From: Burkholderia cepacia | GTDB taxonomy: Bacteria > Pseudomonadota > Gammaproteobacteria > Burkholderiales > Burkholderiaceae | Assembly: GCF_029962485.1 (NCBI RefSeq) | Contig: NZ_CP073638.1 | Coordinates: forward strand, 2,914,001 to 2,978,000 | DNA length: 64,000 nt | Direction of reading: 5' to 3' | Shown: positions 18,372-27,500 of the stretch, piece by piece | Numbering within the stretch: the stretch's first letter is position 1 | Layout: each line of letters opens with the position of its first letter | Program-made: the position numbers and the translations under genes | The notes under the pieces: model-generated | What the model was told of the DNA's origin: nothing | The model's database searches: none | The model's input: the letters and a program-made list of their open reading frames with translations, nothing else

Positions 18372-18875
18372 ATGAGCATTCGCAAAATCGTATCGCTTGT
18401 TGCTGCAGTGGCTTTCACCGCGGTCTCGGCCGCGCCTGCTTTCGCCGTCACCGTCTCGCGTGCCGACGGCCAGCCGATGAATCCGAACGGCGAGCCGTTC
18501 TCGGCGACGGGGCTCACGAATCTCAGCAAGGGATCGATCAGTGCAGGCTGTAGCGCGACCTTCAACGGCACGATCACGTCGACCGGCATCGTCAACATCA
18601 CGTCGACGACGTTCACGGGCGGCGCGACCTGTTCGCTGATCAGCGGCAGCGCAAGCAGTACGTCGCCGTGGACGGGCCAGGCCGACAGCACGACGCAGTT
18701 GTCGATCAACAACGTGAAGGTGAACGTCACCTTGCTCGGCACCTGTGGGCCGAGCAAGGTCGTGACGGCGTGGACCGATGCGAACTCGTCGCTGACGTTC
18801 GACAAGTCCGCCCTGACGCCGGATTGCACGGTGAGCGGCACGGTCCTGACGTCGCCGAAGTTCCACGTGCAGTAA
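18372..18875 (+). CDS. PraB-like secreted protein (alkane-oxidation activator family)
   Basis: 167 residues. The signal peptide ends at about SAAPAFA (residue 25). The mature part is Ser/Thr-rich and resembles the PraB/PraA family first linked to alkane use in Pseudomonas: FSATGLTNLSKGSISAGCSATFNGT, TFTGGATCSLISGS and TLLGTCGPSK, with four conserved-looking cysteines. Preceded by gagaggggg. A 7-bp stem-loop (18298-18315) separates it from the OmpW gene. Together with the OmpW/AlkL barrel it points to handling of hydrophobic substrates. No alkane hydroxylase is present in the window. Confidence 0.65.
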   Translation: MSIRKIVSLVAAVAFTAVSAAPAFAVTVSRADGQPMNPNGEPFSATGLTNLSKGSISAGCSATFNGTITSTGIVNITSTTFTGGATCSLISGSASSTSPWTGQADSTTQLSINNVKVNVTLLGTCGPSKVVTAWTDANSSLTFDKSALTPDCTVSGTVLTSPKFHVQ

Positions 18876-19160
18876 GCGTCGCGGATCGAAGCGAGTGCCC
18901 GCTGCGCGCGAGGGCCGTGCGGGTTGCGCGGCGGGTTTCCGCGGCTTTGATGGGTTCGTGCCGTCGCATGTATCGGCGCGGCGGGTGGACGCATTCGCCG
19001 GAGCGGTCGTGTTTTTCGTTGAAGGCCGCCATATATCAAGATGGCCGCACGTGTCGCGACCCGATGCGTGTGGTCTCGCAGTAGCGGTGCGACTTACCTC
19101 GTCGTCCGATTCGGTTGAAACAACACAATTCCAATTGGCCAGAACTATCCCGGAAGACCC

Positions 19161-20282
19161 ATGCTTACCGATCCAGCAAAGTATGGCGAGGCCCGCGGTG
19201 CGACGCCTGACCGGCTGCGCACGGCTGCGTGGCTGCGGTACCTGATCGACCATCTCGACACGACTGCTTGCGCGGCGCCGGCGGGCGACGCCGGCGACAC
19301 GACCGTCGTCGCGTCGCACGCGATACGCATGCGGGCAGGTGCCGACCTGTCTCACGAAGCTGCTGCGATCCTTCACCGGCTCGTCCCGTGGATCGCAACG
19401 GACGGCGGCGGTTGCGCATGCGACCCGGCCGATCCGCTCGGGGCGTGCTCGCATGTCCCTTCCGCGCAGCAACTCGCCGAAGCCGAACGCAGCTGCCCCG
19501 GCTCGCGCGCCGTATTCGACACCGCGCACGGCGTGATCGATGCGTGTGCATTCGACGATCCCGACGTCGGCTGGGCCGCACTCGAACGGATTGCCGGCGG
19601 TATCGAATACAGCGGCGAAGACGTTGGCGGACGCATCGCCCACGAACAAGACAGACACGGCGAGACGCCGCCTGCGAAGAACCTGAGAGAACGACTGAGC
19701 GCTATCGCGGCAACGAGCACGGACGCGGCGACCGGCCCCGGTACCGTCATCGACGCGATCGTGCTGCGCATAGGCGGCCCGCGCGGCGACGCGGCGCGCA
19801 TCGACGAGATGGCTGCGCTCGCGATGTTCTCGGCCGAGCTTGCCGCCGGGAATGGCGTGTCGATTGCCGCGTACGGCGGTCGGCATAACCTCGTTGCCCG
19901 GGCGATCCGCGCGCATCGTGCCGATCTTGCCTCCGCGGACGGGCTGCTCGCGGCACTTTCCGTGTGCCGGCTCGACCGACTTGTCGGCGCGGGCAGCTTC
20001 TGGGCCCACTACCTGCTGGCAGGCATCGTGATCGCGGCACCGGACGCTGTGCGCGAAATCGGCCACCGTTTCCACGGCGACACATGGCAAACGTGGCTGG
20101 ATCACGTACTCGCGTGGCCGGCGGTCAGCCGCTTCGGGGCGAAGGAGGATGCCGCGTTCGAGCGCCTGCGCGACGCGATGAGCCTGACGTCGCGCTGGAA
20201 CCCGATTGTCCGCGGGAAGCGGATGCGGACGCGGGCCGTCGCGATCTCCCGGTTCGGCGAAGGCGAGGGCAAGGCCGGCTGA
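19161..20282 (+). CDS. Hypothetical protein with Cys-rich segment
   Basis: 373 residues starting MLTDPAKYGEARG; a weak ggaag site precedes it. It has no signal peptide and no membrane span. Residues about 85-115 carry Cys-x-Cys and further Cys/His (CACDPADPLGACSHVP), a possible metal site. The C-terminal half is helical and Ala-rich. I do not recognise a family. It stands alone, with about 285 bases of empty sequence before and 360 after. Confidence 0.55.
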   Translation: MLTDPAKYGEARGATPDRLRTAAWLRYLIDHLDTTACAAPAGDAGDTTVVASHAIRMRAGADLSHEAAAILHRLVPWIATDGGGCACDPADPLGACSHVPSAQQLAEAERSCPGSRAVFDTAHGVIDACAFDDPDVGWAALERIAGGIEYSGEDVGGRIAHEQDRHGETPPAKNLRERLSAIAATSTDAATGPGTVIDAIVLRIGGPRGDAARIDEMAALAMFSAELAAGNGVSIAAYGGRHNLVARAIRAHRADLASADGLLAALSVCRLDRLVGAGSFWAHYLLAGIVIAAPDAVREIGHRFHGDTWQTWLDHVLAWPAVSRFGAKEDAAFERLRDAMSLTSRWNPIVRGKRMRTRAVAISRFGEGEGKAG

Positions 20283-20642
20283 CGCAAAGCCTTTGCCGAA
20301 ACGAGACGACAGGAATCACCCCGCGCGAGCGCCACGCTCGTGTAGAAGAAATACCGAACCCCGTTCGCACGCGCGAGCGGGGCGTCACACCGTCGGCGTC
20401 CATGCGCGATCGCACACCACCCCCACCTGGTTGCCCGCGTGCCACCGCCCGTTCCGAACCCCGTCGACCGGACGCAGTATGATTCCGCAGACGATGCGGG
20501 CGATCGACCGGGCCGAGCCGGCCGCCTGCCCGCACCGCTGAAGATCCGCCAGGCTTGTTGAAAGCCGGATGCAAGACGCCGCCGCGCCAGCGCGCCGTGG
20601 CCGACCCGCATCCGGGCCACCATCATCGAAACGGTCAGTCAG
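20283..20642. other. Intergenic gap before glycosyltransferase operon
   Basis: 360 bases with no credible gene. An imperfect GC stem (accccgttcgc...gcgagcggggc) lies at about 20358-20382 without a T run. Presumably it contains the promoter of the glycolipid operon; no clear -35/-10 was found. Confidence 0.35.
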
Positions 20643-21785
20643 ATGTCAAAGCAAAACAAGAAAATCCTGCTCTTGAGCGTCAGCGCCGGCGCCGGGCATA
20701 CGCGTGCGGCCGAAGCGATTCGCGCATTCGCCGACCACCATCCGGCCGGCATCGAAGCCACCCACCTGGACGTGATGGATTTCGTGTCCACCGGCTTTCG
20801 CAAGCTGTACACCGATCTCTACATCAAGCTCGTCAGCAGCCAGCCGGCGCTGTGGGGCTACCTGTACCAGAAGACCGACGAGGCCGATCCGGCCGCCGCG
20901 TCGCAGAAGATCCGGCGCGCGATCGAGCGGCTCAACTGCCGCCAGCTGCTCGCGGAGATCGAGCGGCAGCGCCCGGACGCGATCATCTGCACACATTTCC
21001 TGCCGGCCGAGCTGCTGTCGCGCGAGATTCGCAAGGCGCGCATCGATACGCCAGTGTGGGTGCAGGTCACCGATTTCGACCTGCACAGCATGTGGGTCGT
21101 GCCGCACATGCGCGGCTACTTCGCGGCCAACGACGAGATTGCGTGGCGCATGCACGCACGCGGCATGGCGCCGGAAACGGTGCACGTCAGCGGCATCCCG
21201 ATCATGCCGGCGTTCGGCCAGCCGCTCGATCGCGCGGCTTGCGCGGCCGAGTTCGGCCTCGATCCCGCGCGCCGGACGTTCCTGATGATGTCCGGCGGCG
21301 CCGGCCTCGGCGGGCTCGACGTGCTGGCCGCGCGGTTGCTCGAGATGGACGCCGATTTCCAGCTGATCGCGCTGGCCGGCAAGAACCAGGCGATGCTCGC
21401 GTCGCTGCAGGCACTCGCCGCGCGGCATTCGGGGCGGCTCTTTCCGCAGGGCTTCACGCAGCAGGTCGAACGCCTGATGGCGTGCGCCGATCTCGTGATC
21501 ACGAAGCCGGGCGGCCTGACGACGTCCGAATGCCTCGCGATGCAGTTGCCGATGATCGTCAATTCGCCTATCCCGGGCCAGGAAGAGCGCAACGCGGATT
21601 TCCTGCTCGAACAGGGCGTCGCGCTGAAGGCCATCGACGACGACGCGCTCGTCTACCGGATCCGCGCGCTGCTGCAGGCACCGGAGCGCCTGGCTGACAT
21701 GCGCCGCCGTCTCGCGCCGCTCGGGCGGCCGCTGGCCGGCCGTTTCGTGCTCGACCGCGTGCTGGGCCTGGAGCCTGCCGCATGA
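20643..21785 (+). CDS. MGDG-synthase-type diacylglycerol/lipid glycosyltransferase
   Basis: 380 residues. The N-terminus (ILLLSVSAGAGHTRAAEAI) is the signature of the MGDG-synthase N-terminal domain. The C-terminal half is a GT28-like nucleotide-sugar domain (LMMSGGAGLGGLDVL, ADLVITKPGGLTTSECLAMQLP with the E/GGLT nucleotide-binding loop, IPGQEERNADFL). The family adds hexose to diacylglycerol at the cytosolic membrane face; in bacteria it often makes phosphate-free glycolipids. It is first of a three-gene operon and overlaps the next gene by 4 bases. Sugar and acceptor unknown. Confidence 0.85.
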   Translation: MSKQNKKILLLSVSAGAGHTRAAEAIRAFADHHPAGIEATHLDVMDFVSTGFRKLYTDLYIKLVSSQPALWGYLYQKTDEADPAAASQKIRRAIERLNCRQLLAEIERQRPDAIICTHFLPAELLSREIRKARIDTPVWVQVTDFDLHSMWVVPHMRGYFAANDEIAWRMHARGMAPETVHVSGIPIMPAFGQPLDRAACAAEFGLDPARRTFLMMSGGAGLGGLDVLAARLLEMDADFQLIALAGKNQAMLASLQALAARHSGRLFPQGFTQQVERLMACADLVITKPGGLTTSECLAMQLPMIVNSPIPGQEERNADFLLEQGVALKAIDDDALVYRIRALLQAPERLADMRRRLAPLGRPLAGRFVLDRVLGLEPAA

Positions 21786-22276
21786 GCGTTGCGCGTTTCG
21801 TCCCGACGCGCCATACGCTGTTCGTCGTTGCCTGGGTCATGCTGCTCGCGTACTTCTTCGCGAACGTCGAGATCCAGATCGAGGGCAGCGCGGGCTGGGC
21901 CGCGAACCTGCCGACCTGGCGCATCGAGCATCACTGGCTGCTCGACATCTTCTGGGGCGGGCGGCCGATGACCGGCTACCACGCATGGGTGTTCCCGTTC
22001 GTCGCGCTGTTCTTCCACCTGCCGCCCATCTTCAACGCGCGGTGGTCGTGGCGCATCGAAGCGCGGATCGTTGCGTGCATCATGGTGTTCTGGCTGACCG
22101 AGGATTTCCTGTGGTTCGTGCTGAATCCGGCTTACGGCCTGGCCCGCTTCACTCCGGCCAACGTGCCGTGGCATATCCATTGGCTGGGCGTGGCGCCGAC
22201 CGACTACTGGACCATGAGCGCGGCCGCGATCGTGCTGTTCGTCCTGTCCCGCGAGCGCAAGCACGCATTCTATTGA
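21782..22276 (+). CDS. Small integral membrane protein of the glycolipid operon
   Basis: 164 residues, with an ATGA overlap with the glycosyltransferase gene, so translation is coupled. About four predicted helices (residues 12-28, 66-82, 95-112, 142-156). It has many Trp and His in the interfacial parts (IEHHWLLDIFWGGRP, VPWHIHWLGVAPTDYW). The His-rich loops could bind metal or lipid head groups. No family recognised. Context suggests it acts with the neighbouring lipid glycosyltransferase. Confidence 0.7.
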   Translation: MSVARFVPTRHTLFVVAWVMLLAYFFANVEIQIEGSAGWAANLPTWRIEHHWLLDIFWGGRPMTGYHAWVFPFVALFFHLPPIFNARWSWRIEARIVACIMVFWLTEDFLWFVLNPAYGLARFTPANVPWHIHWLGVAPTDYWTMSAAAIVLFVLSRERKHAFY

Positions 22277-22282
22277 ACCGAC

Positions 22283-22879
22283 ATGAAAATCGCCTTCATT
22301 GCCTCGCTCGCCGTCACGCTCGCCGTCACGCTCGCCGGGCTCGTGCAGCCGGCCCATGCGGACCCGGCCTCCGAAGTGCCGGCCCGGCCGATCAAGTGGG
22401 CGCAGAGCGTGGTCGATGCGCACGTGAACAACCTGCATCGCATCACGCCGACGCTGTACCGCAGCGCGCAGCTGTCGCGCGCGGACGTACCTGAGCTGCA
22501 GAAGCTCGGCATCCGCAAGGTCATCAGCTTCCGTTCGTTTCATGCGGACGACACGATTCTGGCCGGCACGCAGATCAAGATGCAGCGCATCCGGATCAAC
22601 ACCTGGGACATTCGCGACGAAGACATGGTCACCGCGCTGAAGGCGCTGCGAACGGCCGACCAGGACGGCCCGGTGCTGATCCATTGCCAGCACGGCGCCG
22701 ATCGCACCGGTCTCGTCTCCGCGCTGTACCGGATGGTGTACCAGGGCTGGACGCGCGAGCAGGCGCTCGACGAGCTGCAGCACGGCGGCTACGGGTTCCA
22801 TCCGATCTGGCAGAACATCACGAATTACCTGAAGCACGTGGATGTCGAGCGGTTGCGGCAGGAAGTGAACAGCGGCTGA
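22283..22879 (+). CDS. Secreted dual-specificity/tyrosine phosphatase-like protein
   Basis: 198 residues with a signal peptide (cleavage near PAHA, residue 26), so it is periplasmic. The catalytic P-loop HCQHGADRTG contains Cys135 and Arg141, and the general acid lies in NTWDIRDEDM (about 107-116). The family hydrolyses phospho-Tyr/Ser or, in some branches, phosphoinositides and lipid phosphates. As it is encoded 6 bases after a membrane protein and a lipid glycosyltransferase, a lipid-phosphate substrate is a reasonable guess but unproven. Confidence 0.82.
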   Translation: MKIAFIASLAVTLAVTLAGLVQPAHADPASEVPARPIKWAQSVVDAHVNNLHRITPTLYRSAQLSRADVPELQKLGIRKVISFRSFHADDTILAGTQIKMQRIRINTWDIRDEDMVTALKALRTADQDGPVLIHCQHGADRTGLVSALYRMVYQGWTREQALDELQHGGYGFHPIWQNITNYLKHVDVERLRQEVNSG

Positions 22880-22891
22880 CGGATCAATGCA

Positions 22892-22924
22892 AAACGCCGC
22901 CGACCATCGCGGTCGGCGGCGTTT
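22892..22924. terminator. Bidirectional intrinsic terminator
   Basis: A perfect 14-bp stem (22892-22905 with 22911-22924) around loop atcgc has an A run on the left and a short T run on the right. It sits between the convergent phosphatase gene and betA and can serve both. Confidence 0.8.
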
Positions 22925-22966
22925 CGTCAGGACGCCATCGCAGTTCGGGCAGTGTGCCCGCCGTCG

Positions 22967-24667
22967 TCAGACCGTTTCCGGTTGCCGCACGGCCTTCGCG
23001 ACATTGCGCGCCAGCGCGCCGTTCGCGACGAAGTACGGCACGTCCACGCGCGCGAGCGGCTGCTTGCCACGAATCTTGTCCGCGATCTTCTCGGCGATCA
23101 TGATCGTCGGCGCATTGAGGTTACCGGTCGTGATGATCGGCATGATCGACGCATCGACCACACGAAGCCCTTCGAGCCCGTGCACGCGGCCTTCCTCATC
23201 GACCACCGCCATATCGTCGTAACCCATCTTGCACGAGCACGACGGATGGAACGCCGTCTCCGCGCGTGCGCGCACGAACGCGTCGAGCTCCTTGTCGCTC
23301 TTGCAGTCGGCGCCCGGGTTCAGCTCGCGGCCGCGATAGCGGTCGAGCGCGGGCTGCCGCATGATCTCGCGCGTCGCGCGGATCGCATCGCGGAACTCGC
23401 GCCAGTCGAGCGCTTCGGCCATGTAGTTGAACAGGATGCTCGGATGGTCGTTCGGATCGCGCGAGCGCAGCTTCACGCGGCCGCGGCTCGGCGAGCGCAT
23501 CGAGCCCACGTGTGCCTGGAAGCCGTGCATCTCGATCGCGTTCGAGCCGTTGTAGTTGATCGCCACCGGCAGGAAGTGATACTGGATGTTCGGCCACAGA
23601 TCGTCGTCGCGCGTGCGAATGAAGCCGCCCGCCTCGAAGTGGTTGCTCGCGCCGAGGCCGGTGCCGTTCAGCATCCATTCGAGGCCGATCTTCGGCTGGT
23701 TCCACCACTTGAGCGCCGGATACAGCGAGACCGGCTCCTTGCACTCGTACTGGATGTACATCTCCAGGTGGTCCTGCAGATTCTGGCCGACGCCGGGCAG
23801 GTCGAGCACGACGGGAATGTCGAGTTCCTTCAGCCACGCGCCGGGGCCGACGCCCGAACGCTGCAGCAGTTGCGGCGACGCGATCGCGCCGCTGCACACC
23901 AGCACCTCGCGGCGCGCATGCGCGGTCGCGCGTTCGCTGCCGCGCAGGTACGTGACGCCCGATGCGCGTTTGCCGTCGAACAGGACGCGATCGGCGAGCG
24001 CGTGCGTGACGATCTCGAGGTTCGGCCGCACCTTCGCCTGGTCGAGATAGCCGCGCGCGGTGCTCGCGCGGCGGCCCTTCGGCGTGACGGTGCGGTCCAT
24101 CGGGCCGAAGCCTTCCTGCTGATAGCCGTTCAGGTCGTCGGTGCGCGGATAGCCAGCCTGCACGCCCGCGTCGACCATCGCTTCGAACAGCGGGTTCACG
24201 CCCGGCTTGCTGGTCGTGACCGACACGGGGCCACTGCCGCCGTGATAGTCGTTCGGGCCGACGTCGCGCGTCTCGGCTTTCTTGAAGTACGGCAGGCAGT
24301 CGAGATACGTCCAGTTCTCGAGGCCCTTGTGCGTCGACCAGTTGTCGTAGTCGAGCGCGTTGCCGCGGATGTAGCACATCCCGTTGATCAGCGACGAGCC
24401 GCCGAGCCCCTTGCCGCGGCCGCATTCCATCCGGCGGTTGTCCATGTGCGGCTCGGGGTCGGTTTCGTACGCCCAGTTGTAGCGGCGGCCCTGCAGCGGA
24501 TAGGCCAGCGCCGCCGGCATCTGCGTGCGGAAGTCGAAGCGGTAGTCGGGGCCGCCCGCTTCGAGCAGCAGCACCGTGACGTCCGGATCTTCCGTCAGGC
24601 GCGTTGCGAGCACGTTGCCCGCGGAACCTGCGCCGCAGATGATGTAGTCGTATTCGCGTGTCGTCAT
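22967..24667 (-). CDS. betA: Choline dehydrogenase
   Basis: Oxidises choline to betaine aldehyde as a membrane-associated FAD enzyme of the GMC family. 566 residues; the start [17 protein letters not shown] lies 10 bases after AAGGAG. The FAD-binding GAGSAGN is at the N-terminus. GMC signatures follow ([21 protein letters not shown] at about 85-105; [17 protein letters not shown] at about 260-276). The C-terminal [10 protein letters not shown] contains the active-site His, followed by [12 protein letters not shown]. Length is normal for BetA. It is last in betI-betB-betA; only 25 bases separate it from betB. Confidence 0.97.
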   Translation of the reverse strand: MTTREYDYIICGAGSAGNVLATRLTEDPDVTVLLLEAGGPDYRFDFRTQMPAALAYPLQGRRYNWAYETDPEPHMDNRRMECGRGKGLGGSSLINGMCYIRGNALDYDNWSTHKGLENWTYLDCLPYFKKAETRDVGPNDYHGGSGPVSVTTSKPGVNPLFEAMVDAGVQAGYPRTDDLNGYQQEGFGPMDRTVTPKGRRASTARGYLDQAKVRPNLEIVTHALADRVLFDGKRASGVTYLRGSERATAHARREVLVCSGAIASPQLLQRSGVGPGAWLKELDIPVVLDLPGVGQNLQDHLEMYIQYECKEPVSLYPALKWWNQPKIGLEWMLNGTGLGASNHFEAGGFIRTRDDDLWPNIQYHFLPVAINYNGSNAIEMHGFQAHVGSMRSPSRGRVKLRSRDPNDHPSILFNYMAEALDWREFRDAIRATREIMRQPALDRYRGRELNPGADCKSDKELDAFVRARAETAFHPSCSCKMGYDDMAVVDEEGRVHGLEGLRVVDASIMPIITTGNLNAPTIMIAEKIADKIRGKQPLARVDVPYFVANGALARNVAKAVRQPETV

Positions 24668-24692
24668 GACGGTCAGTCTCCTTTCGTGATCC

Positions 24693-26162
24693 TTAAAACA
24701 CCGGGTTGTAGCGGCCGAGCTCGACCTGCACCGACTTGATTCGAGTGTAGTGCTCGAGCGTCGTGATGCCGTTCTCGCGTCCGACACCGGATTGCTTGTA
24801 TCCGCCAACCGGCATCTCGGCCGGCGATTCGCCCCACGTGTTGATCCAGCAGATGCCGGCTTCGAGGCGGTGGATCGTGCGGTGAGCGCGCGACAGGTTT
24901 TCGGTCACGACGCCGGCCGCGAGGCCGTAGTGCGTGTCGTTCGCGCGGGCGATCACTTCGTCTTCCGATTCGAAATCGAGGATGCTCATCACCGGCCCGA
25001 AGATTTCCTCGCGGACGATCTTCATGTCGTCGCGGCAATCGCCGAACACGGTCGGCGCGACGTACTGGCCGCTGCCGAAGTGGCCGTCGGTCAGGCGCGT
25101 GCCGCCCGCGAGCAGCTTCGCGCCTTCGGTCTTGCCGCTTTCGATGAAGCCGAGCACCTTGTCGAGTTGCGCGGCCGACACGAGCGGGCCGAAGTTGGTG
25201 TCGGCATCGGTCGGCTTGCCCACGCGGATGCGCTTCACGCGTTCGAGCACCTTCTGCGTGAACGCGTCCTTGATCGAGCGGTGCACGAACACGCGCGTGC
25301 CGTTCGTGCAGACCTGGCCCGAGCTGAAGAAGTTGGCGGTCACCGCGATGTCGGCCGCACGGTCGAGGTCGGCATCGTCGAACACGATCAGCGGCGACTT
25401 GCCGCCGAGCTCCATCGTCACTTCCTTCAGCGACGATGCGCCGGCCAGCGACATCACCTTCTTGCCCGTCTCGACGCCGCCCGTGAACGACACCTTCGCG
25501 ATGTCCGGGTGGCCCGTCAGCAGCGCGCCGACGGAGCCGTCGCCCTGCACGACGTTGAACACGCCGGCCGGCACGCCGGCTTCCGTATAGATTTCCGCGA
25601 GCTTCAGCGCGGTCAGCGGCGTGACTTCGCTCGGCTTGAACACCATCGCGTTGCCGGCCGCGAGTGCGGGTGCCGTCTTCCAGCAGGCGATCTGGATCGG
25701 GTAATTCCACGCGCCGATACCCGCGCACACACCGAGCGGCTCGCGGCGCGTATAGACGAACGACTCGGCGCGCAGCGGCACCTGCAGCCCTTCGATTGCG
25801 GTCGCGAGGCCCGCGTAGTACTCGATCACGTCCGCGCCGGTGACGATGTCGACTGCGAGCGTCTCGCCGATCGGCTTGCCGGTGTCGCGCGTTTCGAGTG
25901 CCGCGAGCTCGTCGTTGCGCTCGCGCAGCAGGTCGACCGCGCGGCGCAGGATGCGCGAGCGCTGCATCGCGGTCATCGCGGCCCATTCGCGCTGGCCTTC
26001 CTGCGCGGACGCCACGGCGCGATCGACGTCGGCCGCGCTGGCCTGCTGCACCTGGGCGAGCAGTTCGCCGGTGGCGGGGTCGAAGGTGTCGAAAGTCTTG
26101 CCGCTCGTGGCGTCGACGTAACCGCCGCCGATGTAGAGGCGCTGCAAACCGAATACGGACAT
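24693..26162 (-). CDS. betB: Betaine aldehyde dehydrogenase
   Basis: NAD(P)-dependent oxidation of betaine aldehyde to glycine betaine. 489 residues from [13 protein letters not shown] with AAGGAG upstream; open frame continues 5' but this start is the family's. ALDH landmarks: [38 protein letters not shown], the catalytic Glu in [11 protein letters not shown], the catalytic Cys in [14 protein letters not shown] and EEIFGPVMS. Second gene of the bet operon. Confidence 0.97.
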   Translation of the reverse strand: MSVFGLQRLYIGGGYVDATSGKTFDTFDPATGELLAQVQQASAADVDRAVASAQEGQREWAAMTAMQRSRILRRAVDLLRERNDELAALETRDTGKPIGETLAVDIVTGADVIEYYAGLATAIEGLQVPLRAESFVYTRREPLGVCAGIGAWNYPIQIACWKTAPALAAGNAMVFKPSEVTPLTALKLAEIYTEAGVPAGVFNVVQGDGSVGALLTGHPDIAKVSFTGGVETGKKVMSLAGASSLKEVTMELGGKSPLIVFDDADLDRAADIAVTANFFSSGQVCTNGTRVFVHRSIKDAFTQKVLERVKRIRVGKPTDADTNFGPLVSAAQLDKVLGFIESGKTEGAKLLAGGTRLTDGHFGSGQYVAPTVFGDCRDDMKIVREEIFGPVMSILDFESEDEVIARANDTHYGLAAGVVTENLSRAHRTIHRLEAGICWINTWGESPAEMPVGGYKQSGVGRENGITTLEHYTRIKSVQVELGRYNPVF

Positions 26163-26194
26163 GAGGATCTCCTTGAGGGCGACTGCGTGACGCG

Positions 26195-26779
26195 TCAGGC
26201 GGACGCGAGCAGCAGGTCGATGTAATCGTGGGTGAGCTTCAATGCAGCCCGGGTGTCGATCGGGCCGCCGGCGAGCGCGCCGCGCAGCCACAGGCCGTCG
26301 ATCAGCGCGGCGAGGCCGCTGGCGGCTTCGCGCGCCTTTGCAAGCGGCAATGCCTTCGCGAATTCGGCGCACAGGTTCGAATGCAGGCGCCGCGTGTTGA
26401 CGTGTTGCAGGCGCTTGAGCATCGGGTCGTGCATGCTCTGCGACCAGAATGCGAGCCACGTCTTCATCACGGGCGCGCTGACCTGCGTGTCGTCGAAGTT
26501 CGCGGCGGCGATCGCGCGCAGCCGCGAACGCGGGTCCTTGCGCGCGCTCGCACGGCGGCGCGTGGTGGCCGACCACAGGTCGCGCAGCACGTGCCGCATC
26601 GTCGCTTCGAGCAGGCCGTCCTTGTCGCCGAAGTAGTGGCTGACGATGCCCGTCGAGATGTTCGCGCGTTGCGCGACCGATGCGAGCGTCGTGCCGGGCA
26701 GGCCCGCTTCGTCGATCGAGCGCAACGTGGCATCGATCAACTGTGCGCGGCGAATCTCCCGCATTCCGACTTTCGGCAT
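26195..26779 (-). CDS. betI: TetR-family repressor of choline-betaine genes
   Basis: 194 residues. The N-terminal TetR HTH ([20 protein letters not shown], about residues 30-50) and the opening [20 protein letters not shown] are typical of BetI, the choline-responsive repressor of bet operons. The C-terminal ligand domain includes [26 protein letters not shown]. It is first gene of the operon, 32 bases before betB, with GGGAG before its ATG. A BetI-type operator is present about 60 bases upstream, implying autoregulation relieved by choline. Confidence 0.95.
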   Translation of the reverse strand: MPKVGMREIRRAQLIDATLRSIDEAGLPGTTLASVAQRANISTGIVSHYFGDKDGLLEATMRHVLRDLWSATTRRRASARKDPRSRLRAIAAANFDDTQVSAPVMKTWLAFWSQSMHDPMLKRLQHVNTRRLHSNLCAEFAKALPLAKAREAASGLAALIDGLWLRGALAGGPIDTRAALKLTHDYIDLLLASA

Positions 26780-26837
26780 CGCGACTCCCTTCGCCCGGAC
26801 GGGCCGTCCATGTAGGTCGAGAGCTTAGCGGTTTTTT

Positions 26838-26854
26838 ATTGATCGTTCAATCAA
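26838..26854. promoter_or_regulatory. BetI-type operator upstream of betI
   Basis: The sequence attgatcgttcaatcaa contains ttgat-N6-atcaa. It resembles the known BetI operator pattern (TTGATTGrACGTTCAAT-like). It lies 59-75 bases upstream of the betI ATG, in the right place to cover the promoter. Confidence 0.75.
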
Positions 26855-26857
26855 CAA

Positions 26858-27500
26858 AAAGCGGGGTCTGACGATGAAGTCGTGTTCGACGAGGGGCGTC
26901 CGGCCGCGTCCGCAGTCATGTGCAGGTGCGGAAAAACGAATTGAAAGAAGGTTAATTAAATTGGAATCTGTTTAAAACGGTTTCCGAAAAGATGACGCAA
27001 TGCAGGGGAAAGTTTCTACTCCCGGCGTGATTACAAATCGAAAGAGTGTCGAGATCTGCAAGATTATTCGCAATGTGAAATTGTCAATTCGGATCGTGAA
27101 GATGCGCGGCTTTCCTGAAACCGTTTCAATCAGACGATTGAATTGGCGTATCAAATTGAATTTAAAGGGAAATATTGATTTTTTGAACACTGGCTCCGAT
27201 TGCGCGCAAACGATTGCGGATATCTTTCGCGGGAACCCATCTACCATAAAAATTGATAAAAAAATTTGAATCATGGGCATTTTCTAACAGAGTAGAGGGG
27301 ATCCTTGGAATGACTTGAGTAAGTAATATCGACCGTATTAGTATGGCGCCGCACCAAGAGGAATGAATGGGCGCCGCCGGCATTTGCCGCGGTGCGTCGG
27401 CAATGGGCGCGATGCCATACCGCGCACGAGGCCGTCACCTGCCATTGCGCACCTGCAGCATGCCGCGACGTCGAGACGCCGCATTCACCGGAGAACGACG
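26858..27500. other. AT-rich intergenic gap between betI and rhlA
   Basis: About 640 bases without a convincing gene. The segment 26940-27340 is far richer in A/T than anything else in the window. Two opposed short open frames here (about 90-100 codons) lack ribosome sites and have no recognisable protein character. A 10-bp inverted pair (aaacggtttc 26975-26984, gaaaccgttt 27117-27126) lies within. It probably holds the rhl promoter and its control sites; the composition is also compatible with the scar of an acquisition event. Confidence 0.5.

Noticed and set aside
26972..27280. Opposed short open frames in the AT-rich gap before rhlA (also 27000-27269 on the plus strand)
   Set aside because: No ribosome sites, no protein character, they overlap each other almost fully; low GC alone gives no support for coding.
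27410..27500. Possible lux-type box near rhlA (two ACCTGC words at about 27437 and 27450)
   Set aside because: The words are direct, not inverted, and the spacing does not fit a 20-bp lux box.
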